From: Sapria himalayana
Taxonomy: Eukaryota; Streptophyta; Magnoliopsida; Malpighiales; Rafflesiaceae
Assembly (NCBI GenBank): GCA_029783825.1
Contig: JAREIK010002646.1
Coordinates: 149,138-213,137, forward strand
Direction: 5' to 3'
DNA: 64,000 bases
Shown: positions 38,490 through 49,700 of the stretch, piece by piece
How positions within the stretch are numbered: position 1 is the first letter of the stretch
Layout: each line of letters begins with the position of its first letter
Program-made: the position numbers and the translations under genes
The notes under the pieces: model-generated
The model's database searches: none
What the model was told of the DNA's origin: nothing
Seen by the model: the letters and a program-made list of their open reading frames with translations, nothing else

Positions 38490-39673
38490 AAATATTGGCT
38501 AGGGAAATTACGTAGCTATGTTCGGGATTTAATTAGCTAGAGAAGTTGAGTCACTAATTCTATTGCTATATTTCAGATTTAATTAAATAGGGAAGTTCGG
38601 TCACTAAATCCGTCGAATATTCTAGATTTAATTAGCTATGGAAGATCCGTCACAAAAATTCGTCGCTATATTCATGAAGTAATTGGCTAGGGAAGGTCTG
38701 TCGCTATAATCGATCTCTATTTTCAATATGTAATTAGCTAGGAAAATTCCATCACTAAATCTGTCACAATATTTCATAGTGTAATTAGCTAGGGAAATTC
38801 TGTCTCAAAAATTCGTCTTTATATTCTAGATGTAATTAGCTAGGGAATTCTATAGCTGAAATCTGTCGCTATGTTCTATATGTAAATAGCTAGGTAAATT
38901 CCATCGCTAAATTTGTAGTTAAATTCTAGATTTTATTAGCTATGGAAATTCTATCTATAAATCCATAGCTATATTCAGGATTTTATTAACAAGAAAAATC
39001 CATCGATAAATCCATCACTAAATTACTAATTTTATTAGATAGGGATATTCTGTCGCTAAATTTGTAGCTAAATTTTAGATTTTATTAGCTAGGGGAAATC
39101 CGTCGTTAAATCCATTGTTAAATTGCATATTTTATTAGATAGGGAACATTCGTCAGTATATCCGTCGCTAAAATATGAATTTTATTAGCTAGTAAAAATC
39201 TCTCGCTAAATTTCTCACTATATTTTTGATTTTTTTAGCTAGGAAAAATCCGTCGTTAAATCCGTAGCTAAATTCCTCACTTTTCTTGAGCGGAATTTAC
39301 GAAAATTTTTCATCACTAATCTGTTTTAAATCCTACACTAAATCCATAGCTAAATTACCCACTTTTCTTCAGTGGATTTATAAAAAATTTTCAGTCGCTA
39401 ATCAATCGCTAAATTTCTCACTTTTCTTGAGCAGAATTTACGAAAATTTTCCGTCACTAATCCATCACAAAATCCATTGCTAAATTCCCCACTTTTTCTT
39501 GAGCGGAATTGATGAAAAATATTTCGTCGTTAATCAGTCACTAATTTATTGCAAAATATTATTTCAATGAAAAATCATAAATCTCTTGTTATTCCCTAGC
39601 TAATCCCTTGCAATTTAGTTATGGATTGATCCCTAGCTAAAATTCACTAGCTAAATGAACATTTTCTTGTACC
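38490..39673. repeat. CACTA right terminus and subterminal repeat array, element C
   Basis: About 20 degenerate copies, roughly 50-60 bp apart, of a unit with 'attagctagggaaatt' followed by 'ccgtcgctaaatcc'. The last four units (39270-39540) add a 'cttgagcggaatttacgaaa' block. The array ends in the inverted terminus 'cattttcttgtacc'. It mirrors the left end of the element, with a much longer array on this side. Confidence 0.8.
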
Positions 39674-40400
39674 GCGCCATGTTTTCTTGCTCATACCTCA
39701 CTGATTAAATAACCAATGTTTGTGGTTAATGAGATTTTTTTTAAAACTTATTTTCAATAGGCAGTTCAATTTCATATAGGCTATAGTTCGATCATTTCTT
39801 AGATCAACTTAGATTTTTTATTTATGGATTTCATAGTCATTCAAAACCCTAAATAATTTGTGTTTGCTTTTTTTATTTGTTGTGTCAAATTTGATGTATG
39901 GATACTCATGCTCTATTTCCAACTTTAATTATGAAAATGATCCTTCTGTGCAATTAAAAAGTTATTGAATTTTCTATGCTAAAAAGGTAGTTGGCAGATC
40001 ATTAGGTAACTTGGCTGAGATAACGAGAGGAACCGAGTTTTTCCATTAAAATCCTTCGAAGGAACAGTTAATCTATTATATCTGCCTTCATGCATACTTG
40101 TATGAATAGGCAGTGCAGCTGGTTATGTTATTTTGTCAAACCATTCTTTGCTTACCACTATGAACTCCTCGAGGAATTCCCACAAAATACAAAATGAGCA
40201 GTTAAACTCTGCATTTCTCAAATGCCCTGCTGCACATCTTCATCCCTTTGGATGCCTAGTTTTATAAGCTTTCTCATGCTGACTTTTTGTTACCATGTGC
40301 TGCAAACTTCCAGTAAACTAGACAAGAATATGTCTTCATTAAACAATTTATTTTCTTTCTCACCAAACTTCTCGAGTTGGTGCCATCTAAGAACATGTTT
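39674..40400. other. DNA outside CACTA element C, no gene recognised
   Basis: Base composition becomes more balanced directly after the CACTA terminus. It contains no recognisable domain. A T-rich stretch ending 'ttttttttgcaag' leads into the probable RPS25 exon, so part may be intron or upstream DNA of that gene. Confidence 0.5.
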
Positions 40401-40409
40401 TTTTGCAAG

Positions 40410-40481
40410 GCACCAAAAAAGGACAAGGCTTCAACTGCCTCAATGACTTCCAAGTCTACTAGAGGAAAGCAGAAGAAAAGG
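40410..40481 (+). pseudogene. Probable ribosomal protein S25 (eS25) exon fragment
   Basis: The plus strand reads APKKDKASTASMTSKSTRGK followed by QKKR and a TAG. The order APKKDK, Ser/Thr-rich linker, GKQKKK is the N-terminus of eukaryotic eS25. It is preceded by 'ttttttttgcaag', a good splice acceptor, which would place an intron right after the initiator ATG. The end 'aagaaaag|gtagaa' could be a donor. The next exon, expected to begin KWSKGKQKEK, was not found nearby. The match is only 24 residues and Lys-rich, so chance resemblance cannot be excluded. Confidence 0.45.
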
Positions 40482-40484
40482 TAG

Positions 40485-40762
40485 AATAATATTTAAAATA
40501 ACATAGAGTATTTTGAAATATAATATTAAAAATATGGTAAGTGTTAACTTTGATCCTCATATAAAATGTGCCTATGGCACAGTGCAACATGCATTTTCAC
40601 ATTTTTTTATATTTTAAATAAATAATTATTAAATATAAAATTATTTAATAATTACTTATTAGTATTAAATACATTTTAATTAAAGTTTTAATAAAGTAAG
40701 TCTATTATATTATTATTTTTAGCATATTAATAAATCTTGATGTGCTTAATAATGAAACATTA

Positions 40763-40810
<48 letters not shown>

Positions 40811-41420
40811 TTGTGAAATAGAAATATTTTTTTAGATGTAAGCATGCTATTTGATCTTCAAGTAGTTCTAGTTTGAAACACATGCTCCTCAACTATGATA
40901 GATCCTTTAACATAATTTGAATTTTTTTGTTAGCCTCTCATTATGATCTTTATTATTTTTCAAAGAAATAAGTTTAATGGAGTTGCACTACTCTTTATTG
41001 TTTTAATATATTTTAGGAAGTATTGAAATAATAATTTTTTGCTTATTATATAGTGTTCATTTAGTTGTATTATAAATATTAAGAATAATTAAAATATATA
41101 AAATAATTAAATTTTGTTGAAAAATATTATAATATAAATTAAATTAAGTAAAATTTAAATACTTTTTTTAATAGTTTGTTTTATTATTAATATTAGCCCT
41201 CTCTTTTGGTGGATGAATACCAATTTTACAATCTAATTTTACCCAATACCCCCCCCCCCCCCCTACACCCTTCCTACTTATAATTCTGAAATCAAAGTAT
41301 TTCTAATATAATTCTATGAATGATACAATTTCAAGAATTTTAAAGATTTTGCCTTCATAGTAAGGCTTTCTTTAAATTCCGGGGAATGGCAATGAAGCCC
41401 CCCCCCCCCCCCCCTTTTTA
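40485..41420. other. AT-rich DNA with (TG)n and two poly-C tracts
   Basis: Contains a (TG)n run at 40768-40809 and uninterrupted C runs of 15 at 41249-41263 and 17 at 41398-41414. No gene recognised. Long homopolymer C runs are common sites of sequencing and assembly error. Confidence 0.7.
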
Positions 41421-41489
41421 TTTGCGTGCTGGGTTGTGACCCATTTTGCCCGAGTCCGGTTTACTGCATCTTGGTCTGCTTTATTAATT

Positions 41490-41690
41490 GAGCTCCTTCG
41501 AAGCCTTGCGCATCTGCAACAATCCTCACCTGCAACACACCTTCCTTAAGCGAGCTCCATTAAGCAGGCCCCTGCTCCATTCGACGAGCCCCTGCTCCAT
41601 TAGGCGAGCTCCTACACGAGCTCATGCACGAGCTCCTGCACGAGCTCCTACTCCATTAAATGATCACCATTAAACGAACTCATGCCTGGT
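41490..41690. repeat. GC-rich minisatellite ('gagctcc' and 'ctccatta' units)
   Basis: Short imperfect repeats such as 'cacgagctcctgcacgagct' and 'gcccctgctccattcgacga', about eight copies of 'gagctc' or near variants in 180 bp. It lies in a locally GC-rich island (41420-41830) with no recognised gene. Confidence 0.7.
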
Positions 41691-42084
41691 CTTGCCCGAT
41701 AGCCACTTTCCTTCCCAAACTACCATAACCTATTGCAGCGTTTGCCTCTCCACTTCTCTGTCACACCTAAATACCATAACCTTTCTACCCTCTTCTCTTC
41801 CCAAACCTTTACATATATCAGACTCTATGGCTCTTAATAACACATAGCCATTTACTGATATTACTGACATTTCAATTTATTAAATCTAATATCAAAAAAA
41901 CATTATAGCCCCATGCAAGCCTTGATATCCAATATTTAAAGAAGCTATGAGTTAACCTACAACTCAAGCACATCATAGCACAACAGCACATCACAAACTC
42001 TAATTTCAAACATAAAATTTATTAATTAGTTCAAATGTAGCATGGCACTGAATACGAACCTGCAACTCAACATAACTATAATCT

Positions 42085-42545
42085 AACACCCCTCAGAACC
42101 AAGGTGTCATCTATATTTTGTTGGGCTGCATCATACATTATGACCAAAATTTCTAATGTCCATCTATAGCAAGTTCAATATATATAGCACAAACCTGAAT
42201 GTTCTTTTCACCGGACTAGGGTGAATATGAATATTCAATATATATAACACAGACTAATGTTCAGGTAACACCGACCTAAGTATTCTTTCCACAGGACTAG
42301 GGTGAACCTTAATCAATTCTGATTTGTTTATATAGTTATTAACAAAACCATATACATCACACTTTCTGGATACGAATAGCAAGTTATTTTTAGCACCTCT
42401 CAGGACCAAGGTGCTAGACTTATTTATACATTATGCCAGTGTAAACAGAAATAATTTTCTATGTTGTTAAAGATCGCAATGCAGCACAAACCTGAGTATT
42501 CGCCCCACAGGACTAGGGTGAACCTTGATCTGACCTCTCAGATAG
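42085..42545. repeat. Diverged direct repeat, probably LINE 3' untranslated region
   Basis: Two copies about 305 bp apart share 'cctcagaaccaaggtg' / 'cctctcaggaccaaggtg' (42092, 42395). They also share 'agcacaaacctga' with 'ggactagggtgaa' (about 42188-42230 and about 42484-42518). A third 'ggactagggtgaacctt' is at about 42295. It lies just downstream (minus strand) of the LINE RNase H domain, so it may be that element's 3' tail region. Confidence 0.55.
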
Positions 42546-42689
42546 GAAGTGGCCTCCCTTCGGACTTTCGGTCAAAGAGTGAGTCTTCCTTCAGCAGGGA
42601 GATATGTTATTTGCTTTCTCCTGCATTTTAAAAGTATGTCTACCATGCCAAACATGTAGCCTTTTTAAAGTGTGGCTTATATTCTTTTT

Positions 42690-44645
42690 TTAAAAAAAAT
42701 TCCATGAGGTCGTAACTCTACCTTCACTTTCGTATTGTCTACCTTCATTTGCTAATTTATCTGCCAACGCATTCGCTTCTCTAAAAATGTGGTTTATTTC
42801 ACCTTTTAATTCAATGAAAAGTTTTTTGATATTGTTAATTTCTTCTTCATACTGCCATAAGTCTAATCTGTTTTCCACTAGATCCACCAATATTTTCGAA
42901 TCAACTTGCACTTGAATCTTTGAGAAATTATTTTCCTTACAAATTTGAAGACCCTTATATAGAACCAAAATCTCTGAGTGCAGTGCTGAAAATGCGGTGT
43001 TTTTTAATGTGAAGGCTTTCAGCACCCTTCCTTGATCATTTCTTATAACCCCTCCTCCGCCTGCTGCTCCCATTTCTCTCTTGAAACTCCCATCCGTATT
43101 CAATGCTAATCTTCCCCGTAAGGGTTTGTTCCATCTTACTATATCTATGTCCGGCATCTTTCTTATGATTGTTACCAGACCTCATGCCTTTTTTCTATTT
43201 TCATCTAGTCCTATCTTTCTCAATCTTATTGGATTGCAAGCAGAAATAAATGAGCTTTCTTTTTTAACTTCTTCTAATATATCCTTAGTATTCATTCTGA
43301 TATTTTCAAACCTACTTCTATTTCTAGCTTTCCATATGCAGCATACCACAATGTGCGGGATATAATTTTTTATCCAATTTAAAATTTTATTCTTTGATCT
43401 TTTTTTGACCATTTATCTAGTCTATCTCTCAAGTTATCTGTACTAATTTCTATATCTGCATCAATTTCTAAAATATTCCATAATCTCCTAGCAATTTTTC
43501 CTGTAGAAAATAAGTGATTTGTACTTTCTATCTTCTGTTGACAACATTCACATCTAGAAGCTAGCCTTATTCATTTTTTTCTGAATGTTGCCATCTACTG
43601 GTATAATATTTGAGAGCAATTTCAACATAAAAACATTTATTTTTTGTGGCAGTTCTTTTTTCCATACTCCTTTGAATTGTGAAGGCCTTTTTTCCGTACC
43701 AAGGATTTTGTGCTTTTTAGTGTAAACATCCCCTGCAGATTCAAGCTCCAATTCCACCCACTTTTAGTTAAAATTATATGATCTTCTACTGTGCTTTGCT
43801 GCTTGCACATTAATTTCCAGCTTTTTGAAGCTTTTTTTGTGTTTTTAAATGCATTATTACCTAGCTTATATTTACTGCTTATATATGCTGCCCACAGGCT
43901 TCCATTTTCTTTCAACCTTTACCAGTTCTTGCATGCCCATGCTTTGGCTAGATCATTTAAGCTAATAAAACCTAAGCCTGTTTCTTTTTTTGGATAGCAT
44001 AAATCTTTCCATTTTTTCCAATGCAACTTATTTCTTCCTTCTTTTTTCCCCCATAGGAAGTTAGTCATTTCCCTTTCTATTTTTCTTATTAAGTTTTTTG
44101 GTGGTTGTAAGGACATTAGAATGTGCGCTATCGATCCTTGTAGCACATGCGTTATTAATAACATCCTTCCTGCCATATTTAATATATCCTCTTTCCAGCC
44201 CGCAATTTTTTTTCTTATCTTTTTCACTAAGAAGGAAAAATATTCCTCTTTTACTCTGCCTTCGTGTATCGGACATCCCAGATACATTAATGCTCATCTC
44301 TTTTGCCTAAATCGTGTAATCTTTTTTATTTTTTGAGCAATGATTCCTGGTGATTTCCTTGCTATCATAAATTGACATTTATTTTTGTTCAGTTCTTGAC
44401 CTGATTCCTCTTCTAATGTTTGCAGCAAGTTTATAAGATTTTTCATAGAGTGACTATTGGCGTTTGTGAATAAAATCACATCATCCGCATATGCCAAGCA
44501 GCTTACTAAAGGTGTATATCTAGGTTGCTTATAAGCAAGAATGTTACCCATTTTTACTTCATCTTTTAGATTTATTATAAAAAGCTCTAAATATATGTTA
44601 AATAAGGAGGGAGATAATGGATCTCCCTGTCTTAACCCGCTATGT
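42690..44645 (-). mobile_element. L1-type LINE, 5'-truncated, with reverse transcriptase and RNase H remnants
   Basis: The minus strand starts abruptly at about 44645 inside the reverse transcriptase ('GLRQGDPLSPSLF' is readable at 44640-44600). The catalytic YADD lies at 44480-44491. Then come 'YLGCPIHEGRVKEEYFSFL' (about 44280), 'NFLWGKKEGRNKLHWKKW' (about 44050) and a zinc-binding RVT region (about 43760-43550). A plant-type RNase H domain at 43150-42700 keeps its acidic residues in TDGSF, HSEIL, VQVDSK and ANALADKLA. Frame changes and stops separate these blocks, so it is dead. 5' truncation is typical of incomplete target-primed reverse transcription. Confidence 0.9.
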
Positions 44646-46360
44646 TAAATTTTAACTAAATATATGTTAAATTTTAAATAATAAAATTTAAATACTTAAT
44701 ATGATGATCAGATCTTTGTGGTCCTAATAGCAAATGCTAACAATTTTATTTGGGATTTTGTATGCAAATTTAATTTAGTATAATTTTGTTTTGTTTTGTT
44801 AAATTTGTACTATAACTCATACATCTTTTTAGAAGTTATAACAGTAATCAAATCTTGAATTATTTTTTTTAATTTGTTTAATTTATGTGATTATTAAATA
44901 TTATTATTATTTTTTAATTTATTTCTTAGTATTTTTAAAATGTGATCAAGTCATTTCAATTTAATTACTTGCTGTAAAATAAATCTAAAATAATAAAATA
45001 ATAAAATTTTAGTTGTATATATAATTTTTTCATATTTTGGATTATTATTTATATTTTAGTATTAATAGTATATGGACAAAAATGTGATCAAATCTCATAT
45101 AGATTATGTAATGCTAAGGAGCTATTAAAATAATATATACCTAATAATCTCATATAGATTATGTAAGTAAGTAATATATTTTTAAGGTTTTAATCAATTA
45201 TTATCTAAATTATTTTCAAATATTATTTTAGAATCATAAAAAAAATTAAAATAGTTGTTCTGCATTGAATTTTTATATACTATTAGGTATGTATATAGTC
45301 TTGTCAAGTTTTCAAGTCTAATGCTTATTTTCTAGGGTAGGATAGATATATATCTATTCTGATTACTGTTAGATATTAATATTTTTCTATGATTTTCAAG
45401 TATCTAAAAGAATCCACTATAATGCATATATTGTGGTCATTAGAATAATTGGTTAGTTGATTGGTATATTTCCCATCATGTTAAGCTTATATAAAATATT
45501 TTAAGTACAATTTGCTTAGAAAAAATTATATATTTTAAATGAGTAACGTTAATTTTGAAAATGTAAATAAATTATTTTAAAAAATTTAAAATTTAGTTTG
45601 CATGAATAATTTTAGATGCATTATAACTAAAATTGATAATCTCTTATACTAAAAAGTATTAATATATATCAATAACATTATATGTTATCTTTTTGATTCA
45701 TATTAGTAGAACTAAAATTAATATGAGACACATTTCCTAAAGTCATAAGTACTGAAAAGAATTGACTGAATCATGTCCTAGTGAGAAAGGCTCCTGCTTT
45801 GCTCTAGGTGATATTCATATGTCAACAGTCTTATTCTTAAAAATTAAACAAGTTAGATCTGATAAGTCTCGAACCCAAGGCCTACCATTTTTGGATGTAT
45901 GTCCCAAACCTGAGATGTTTTTTTGTAATCTAAGTATAAAACACAAAAAAAATAGTTTTGAAAATTCTTTGTTTGGTAAGCATTTCATTGGAATAGTAAT
46001 ATGTTTAGTTTTCATGTCATTGCCTTATTGAAGAATTTCTCTTTTTGTACTTTTACAACTATCGAGTGTTGCACAATCATCAGGCTGAAAAAGATTTACC
46101 ATTGGCATTCATATAAAAAGTACTAGCCACATAAGTGTGCATTGCTATTTCTTTTGAAATGCATTTTTTTATATTTTGTTGGTGGGAGGTCCTTAATGAT
46201 GAGGTATATTTGGTAGAATATAATTTATTTCCATAGAAAAAGAAATAATAGTTGTAAATAATATTAGCTTCTTTTGTGTGTATGATTAAACAAATATTAA
46301 TATATCAGATCTCATGGTTTATTTTATTTATTTCTAGCACATTATTTTTATTCTGTTTTA
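44646..46360. other. AT-rich DNA, one unrecognised open frame
   Basis: Mostly AT-rich. A plus frame at 45762-46031 (89 codons, with 'GSCFALGDIHMSTVLFLKIK') and an overlapping minus frame lie in a slightly more balanced patch. I recognise neither, and the patch looks like part of an old repeat. No homology to the upstream exons of the Transposase_24 gene was found. Confidence 0.5.
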
Positions 46361-46364
46361 TCAT

Positions 46365-46850
46365 AGGATATTGTGGAGGAACGTATGACAGCTGCTTCTC
46401 AACAAGTTGAGAGTTCTATGGATCTTCAACCAATTGACTATGATCATATTTATTTGGAGACCATAAGAGGTCATAAGAAGCAGTGAGTGTACGGCATCGG
46501 CTCAAAGGGAGTAGCATTTTGTAGTAACAGTTGTGCTTCTAATTCATCTGTCATAGCAATAGTGGATGAGGTGGTCTAACAACAAGTTATGGAAACAAAT
46601 GAACATATTAAAGTTATGGAGACCAAAATGAAAGCCAAGATTAAGCAGATATCTCATTTGAAAAAAGAAATGAATGAAATGAAAGAAAAGAAGGATGAAC
46701 AAATTACTAATTTGAAGGAAGAAATGCATGAAATGAAAGAAGAGAATGATGAGCAAATTACTCATTTGATGGAAGAAATATAAAAAATTAAAGAAATGAA
46801 TGATGAGATGAAAGATATTAAGAATGTAATGCAATATTAGATATCCTATA
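46365..46850 (+). pseudogene. Transposase_24 gene remnant in element D (coiled-coil exon)
   Basis: The plus strand begins after 'catag' (a plausible splice acceptor). It reads 'DIVEERMTAASQQVESSM', 'YLETIRGHKKQ', a stop, 'VYGIGSKGVAFC', then a Lys/Glu/Met-rich coiled coil at 46589-46783 with repeated 'EEMHEMKEENDEQITHL'-like units. It is the clearly diverged counterpart of 10150-10565. The ETIRGxKK and VYGIGxKG segments are the C-terminal signature of plant Transposase_24 proteins. Two or more in-frame stops make it a pseudogene. The upstream core exons were not found. Confidence 0.75.
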
Positions 46851-47445
46851 TGGAGTTATAGTTAACGGCATTGACACGACAGATAGCATTCTGAGATCTA
46901 GCTATGAAACCTCGCATGAGAGGCTAACACAAAATCCCAACTAATTATGAGGATGAGTTTGTATCAAGATTATTTCTTAACTGTTTTTAATTTTTGTTTG
47001 TGTAGTAAAACATGATTAGATTTTTTTGGAGGTTTAAATTTTTTTTATTCTGGTTTTGTTCTTTTCTTTGCCGATTAACCTCATAATGAATCTTTCCGGA
47101 ACATCTGATGTGAGACGCATGAAAAAATTTTGATTCAAAGCATTCAGATATTACCATAGTACTTCGAATGCAAGGGTCCTATATATACCGATTTTAGCTG
47201 GATCAAAAGGAGGATGAGCTTCTATTATCTTCATTATTCTTAAAACATTTTATTTTTGCACTCTCTTTCTCTCTAAACATTATTGTTGGACATCTTTTAG
47301 ATATTTGTTGAAGTTATATGATTATCAACATAGATTTGTGTTTGTTCATATCTATAATTACTATTTTTATATATCTGTGAATTTGTTTGTGTGTCCCCAA
47401 ATATTTTGGGCAAAGTTTTAGCCTATAATACATATGTAAAAGTCT

Positions 47446-48118
47446 TGGATGATTTTCCAGGTGCTGGGAACAGTATCTTATAGCTTTTGAAGCTATGAGA
47501 TGAACGAAAAAATTCTAGTCCCACGCAAATGCAGGTTTGTTCTTGACACTCTTATTTCATGTCCTTATGTTCATTGCATTTTTTTTCTCTTTTTTTTCTT
47601 TGTTTCTTTCAATTTTTCTTGCTTCAGTGGATTCCTTTATGAACCTACAGGTATGCAAAAATTCAATACCATGCAGCATGTTGTCATTTCAATTACTATT
47701 TCTCTTTTATTTGGCACTTTCTAACTTTCTTATAATTAACCATGAACTGATACATGAAGCTGGGCAACATAGAAGAATATTTTGATGGGTAGTTCACTGT
47801 AAATCTTGGAGTAATCTTGATTCGGTAATTTAAAAATAAGCTCATGCTTATCTTGTTGAGTGAAATTTCTAGCAAATGTCAATTGGTATTGCATGTGCTA
47901 GTCTATCTATTTATCAGTGGCATGGTATTGTGTTATTTATTAGTTTGTAAATGTACTATGTTATGCTCCATTCACAGGTGTAACAATGTTCTCTATCTGC
48001 GTGGAGTACCAGAGGACAAAGAACTAGAAGATGCTGACCATCCTTGAGAAACCTATATGTGTGTTTTTTAAGCCCTAGTTTTGTCATTCTTGCATTAATT
48101 TCATTATCAAACTAATTC
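47446..48118 (+). other. Upstream part of the captured segment; possible XRN exon at 47969-48047
   Basis: Element D stops matching the A/B/C family at about 47445, so this stretch belongs to the inserted segment. After a 'cattcacag' acceptor the plus strand reads 'CNNVLYLRGVPEDKELEDAD' and then stops. This resembles the XRN stretch that precedes the next exon (FDNLYLDMNG...HPED), but the match is weak. The rest is unrecognised. Confidence 0.35.
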
Positions 48119-48120
48119 AG

Positions 48121-49700
48121 ATTTTTCCTCTGACATCCTTTAAAGAACTATTCGACAACATGTATGAGTACATCGATAGGCTTTTCAGCATCGTAAGACC
48201 TCACAAGCTATTATATATGGCCGTCGGTATGGGTTTTGTGTTCATACATGGCTGCCATGTGCCCATGCATCAGCTTGAATTGGTATGGTCGCACCTCATC
48301 GATCTTTTATCTAATGTCCTTTACTTATAAAGTATTTTTGGATTAAATTACATTTGTAGATAGGGTTGTACCCCGTGCTAAAATGAATCAACAACAAAGA
48401 AGACACTTCCTAACACCAAAAGATAGCGAAATTTCAATGAGGTTCTTCTCCCTCCTATGTTTTTCCTATAACCCCCCCACGCTAGATTGGACACTATTTT
48501 TAACACTTTATTTGGTAGTACTTGGGTAATTTTGTGATTTTATGCTCATCAAGAAACTGAGAAAGAAATGTGAAATGGAAGGTAAACCCCTTGTTCCAAA
48601 GCAAGAATCTAAAGTTTCAGACACCAACGTTATCACACTAGGAACTATATTTTTGCACGAGGTGTCCAAGGCACTTCGACAATATATTTGTTCATGAATG
48701 AAGCACAATACTGGGTAGAAGGATTAGAAGGTTTGAACTCTATCTCAGTGTTCTCACATGATATAGAGTCTAAGCATTTAGTTTCTGGCCCTTTTATCTT
48801 CTTCAATAAGGCATTTCTAGCATTACATTGGGCATGTTACAGGTCATTCTATTCGATTCTAATGTTACGGGGAAAGGCGAGCACAAGATAATGTATTTTA
48901 TTAGCCTACAGTGCAAACTTATTGATTATAATCCAAATTATGTCACTGCCTGTATGGTCTGGCATGAGAATTTCATTGTATAATAGAATTGAAGATTTCC
49001 AACTTCTATTGTTACACACTTAAATCTTGTTCTTCTGAATCTCTTTTAATTTCTGAATAGTAATGAATGTTTGTGTGCAGGATGCTGATGTGATAATGCT
49101 AGCTATGGCAACCAATAATGTTCATTTTTCAAAATTAAGAGAGGTAAACATGTATTAAAATGCTTTAGCTAGTTCCTTTTGCTTTCACGATAAATTGGGA
49201 TTGAAATTGAAATGAGTTTTTTGGATTTTCCTCGATAGGATGTGTTCATATAGGAGCAGAGAGAGAGAAGTTGCTGTGAATTAGTTGTAGAAGCCAAAAC
49301 CAGGCCTCCATAAACCAAATCAAGTTTGGCGAAGTCAAAAGGGTGATTTAAACACGTTGTAACGACTGAAAAAACATTTCTTTCATCAACAAGCAAGAAA
49401 GTAAATCTTCCATTAAAAGACCTTATAAGGGATGATGATTTCAGAGACGTATAAAAAGATCACCTTGAATATTACTTTTCTATATGGTCAATACTGATTC
49501 GATTCCATTTCTCTTTACATTAGCAACTTCTCCATGTTTGTATCCTCAGAGAATATTTGGAGCTTGATATGAAGATCTCTGATCTTCCATGGAAATTGAA
49601 GGAGATCAACTTTGAGCACATAGTTAATGATTTTATCTTCGTATGTTTTTTCATAGGAAATGATTTTCTTCCTCACATGCCCTCCTTGGAAATCCATGAG
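48121..49700 (+). pseudogene. 5'-3' exoribonuclease XRN pseudogene, six exons with introns
   Basis: XRN family nucleases degrade uncapped RNA 5' to 3'. Exons seen on the plus strand: 48121-48226 (FDNMYEYIDRLFSIVRPHKL, LLYMAV). From 48360: a split D codon then VVPRAKMNQQQRRHF; the intron interrupts the DGVAPRAKMNQQ motif in phase 1. About 48549-48715: KCEMEGKPLVPKQES, DTNVITLGT, with one TGA. About 48843-48962: VILFDSNVTGKGEHKIMYF, then a frameshift before CLYGL; the donor now reads GC. 49081-49143: DADVIMLAMATNNVHFSKLR. 49524-49700: [31 protein letters not shown]. All belong to the conserved N-terminal nuclease domain. The zinc-knuckle region between the last two exons is missing. Multiple lesions make it non-functional. 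Confidence 0.9.

Larger units (their letters stand above)
20769..39673 (-). mobile_element. CACTA element C, complete parent element (about 18.9 kb)
   Basis: The left end at 20769 repeats that of element B. The right end at 39673, read on the minus strand, is 'GGTACAAGAAAATG' followed by a TTTAGCTAG motif that parallels the left end (ATAGCTAG). Both ends have subterminal arrays with the same core, 'gctaggga', facing inwards. Between them lie the Transposase_24 and TNP2 pseudogenes on the minus strand, an ARF1 retrocopy insertion, and AT-rich tandem repeats. The outermost bases no longer read CACTA at either end, and no clear 3-bp target duplication is visible. The pairing of the two ends is inferred from family resemblance and continuity. 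Confidence 0.7.

Noticed and set aside
42690..44645. Reverse transcriptase and RNase H considered as an endogenous pararetrovirus or LTR element
   Set aside because: The 'YLGCPI' region, zinc-binding RVT segment and C-terminal plant-type RNase H are the order of plant L1 LINEs. No protease, integrase or LTRs were seen.
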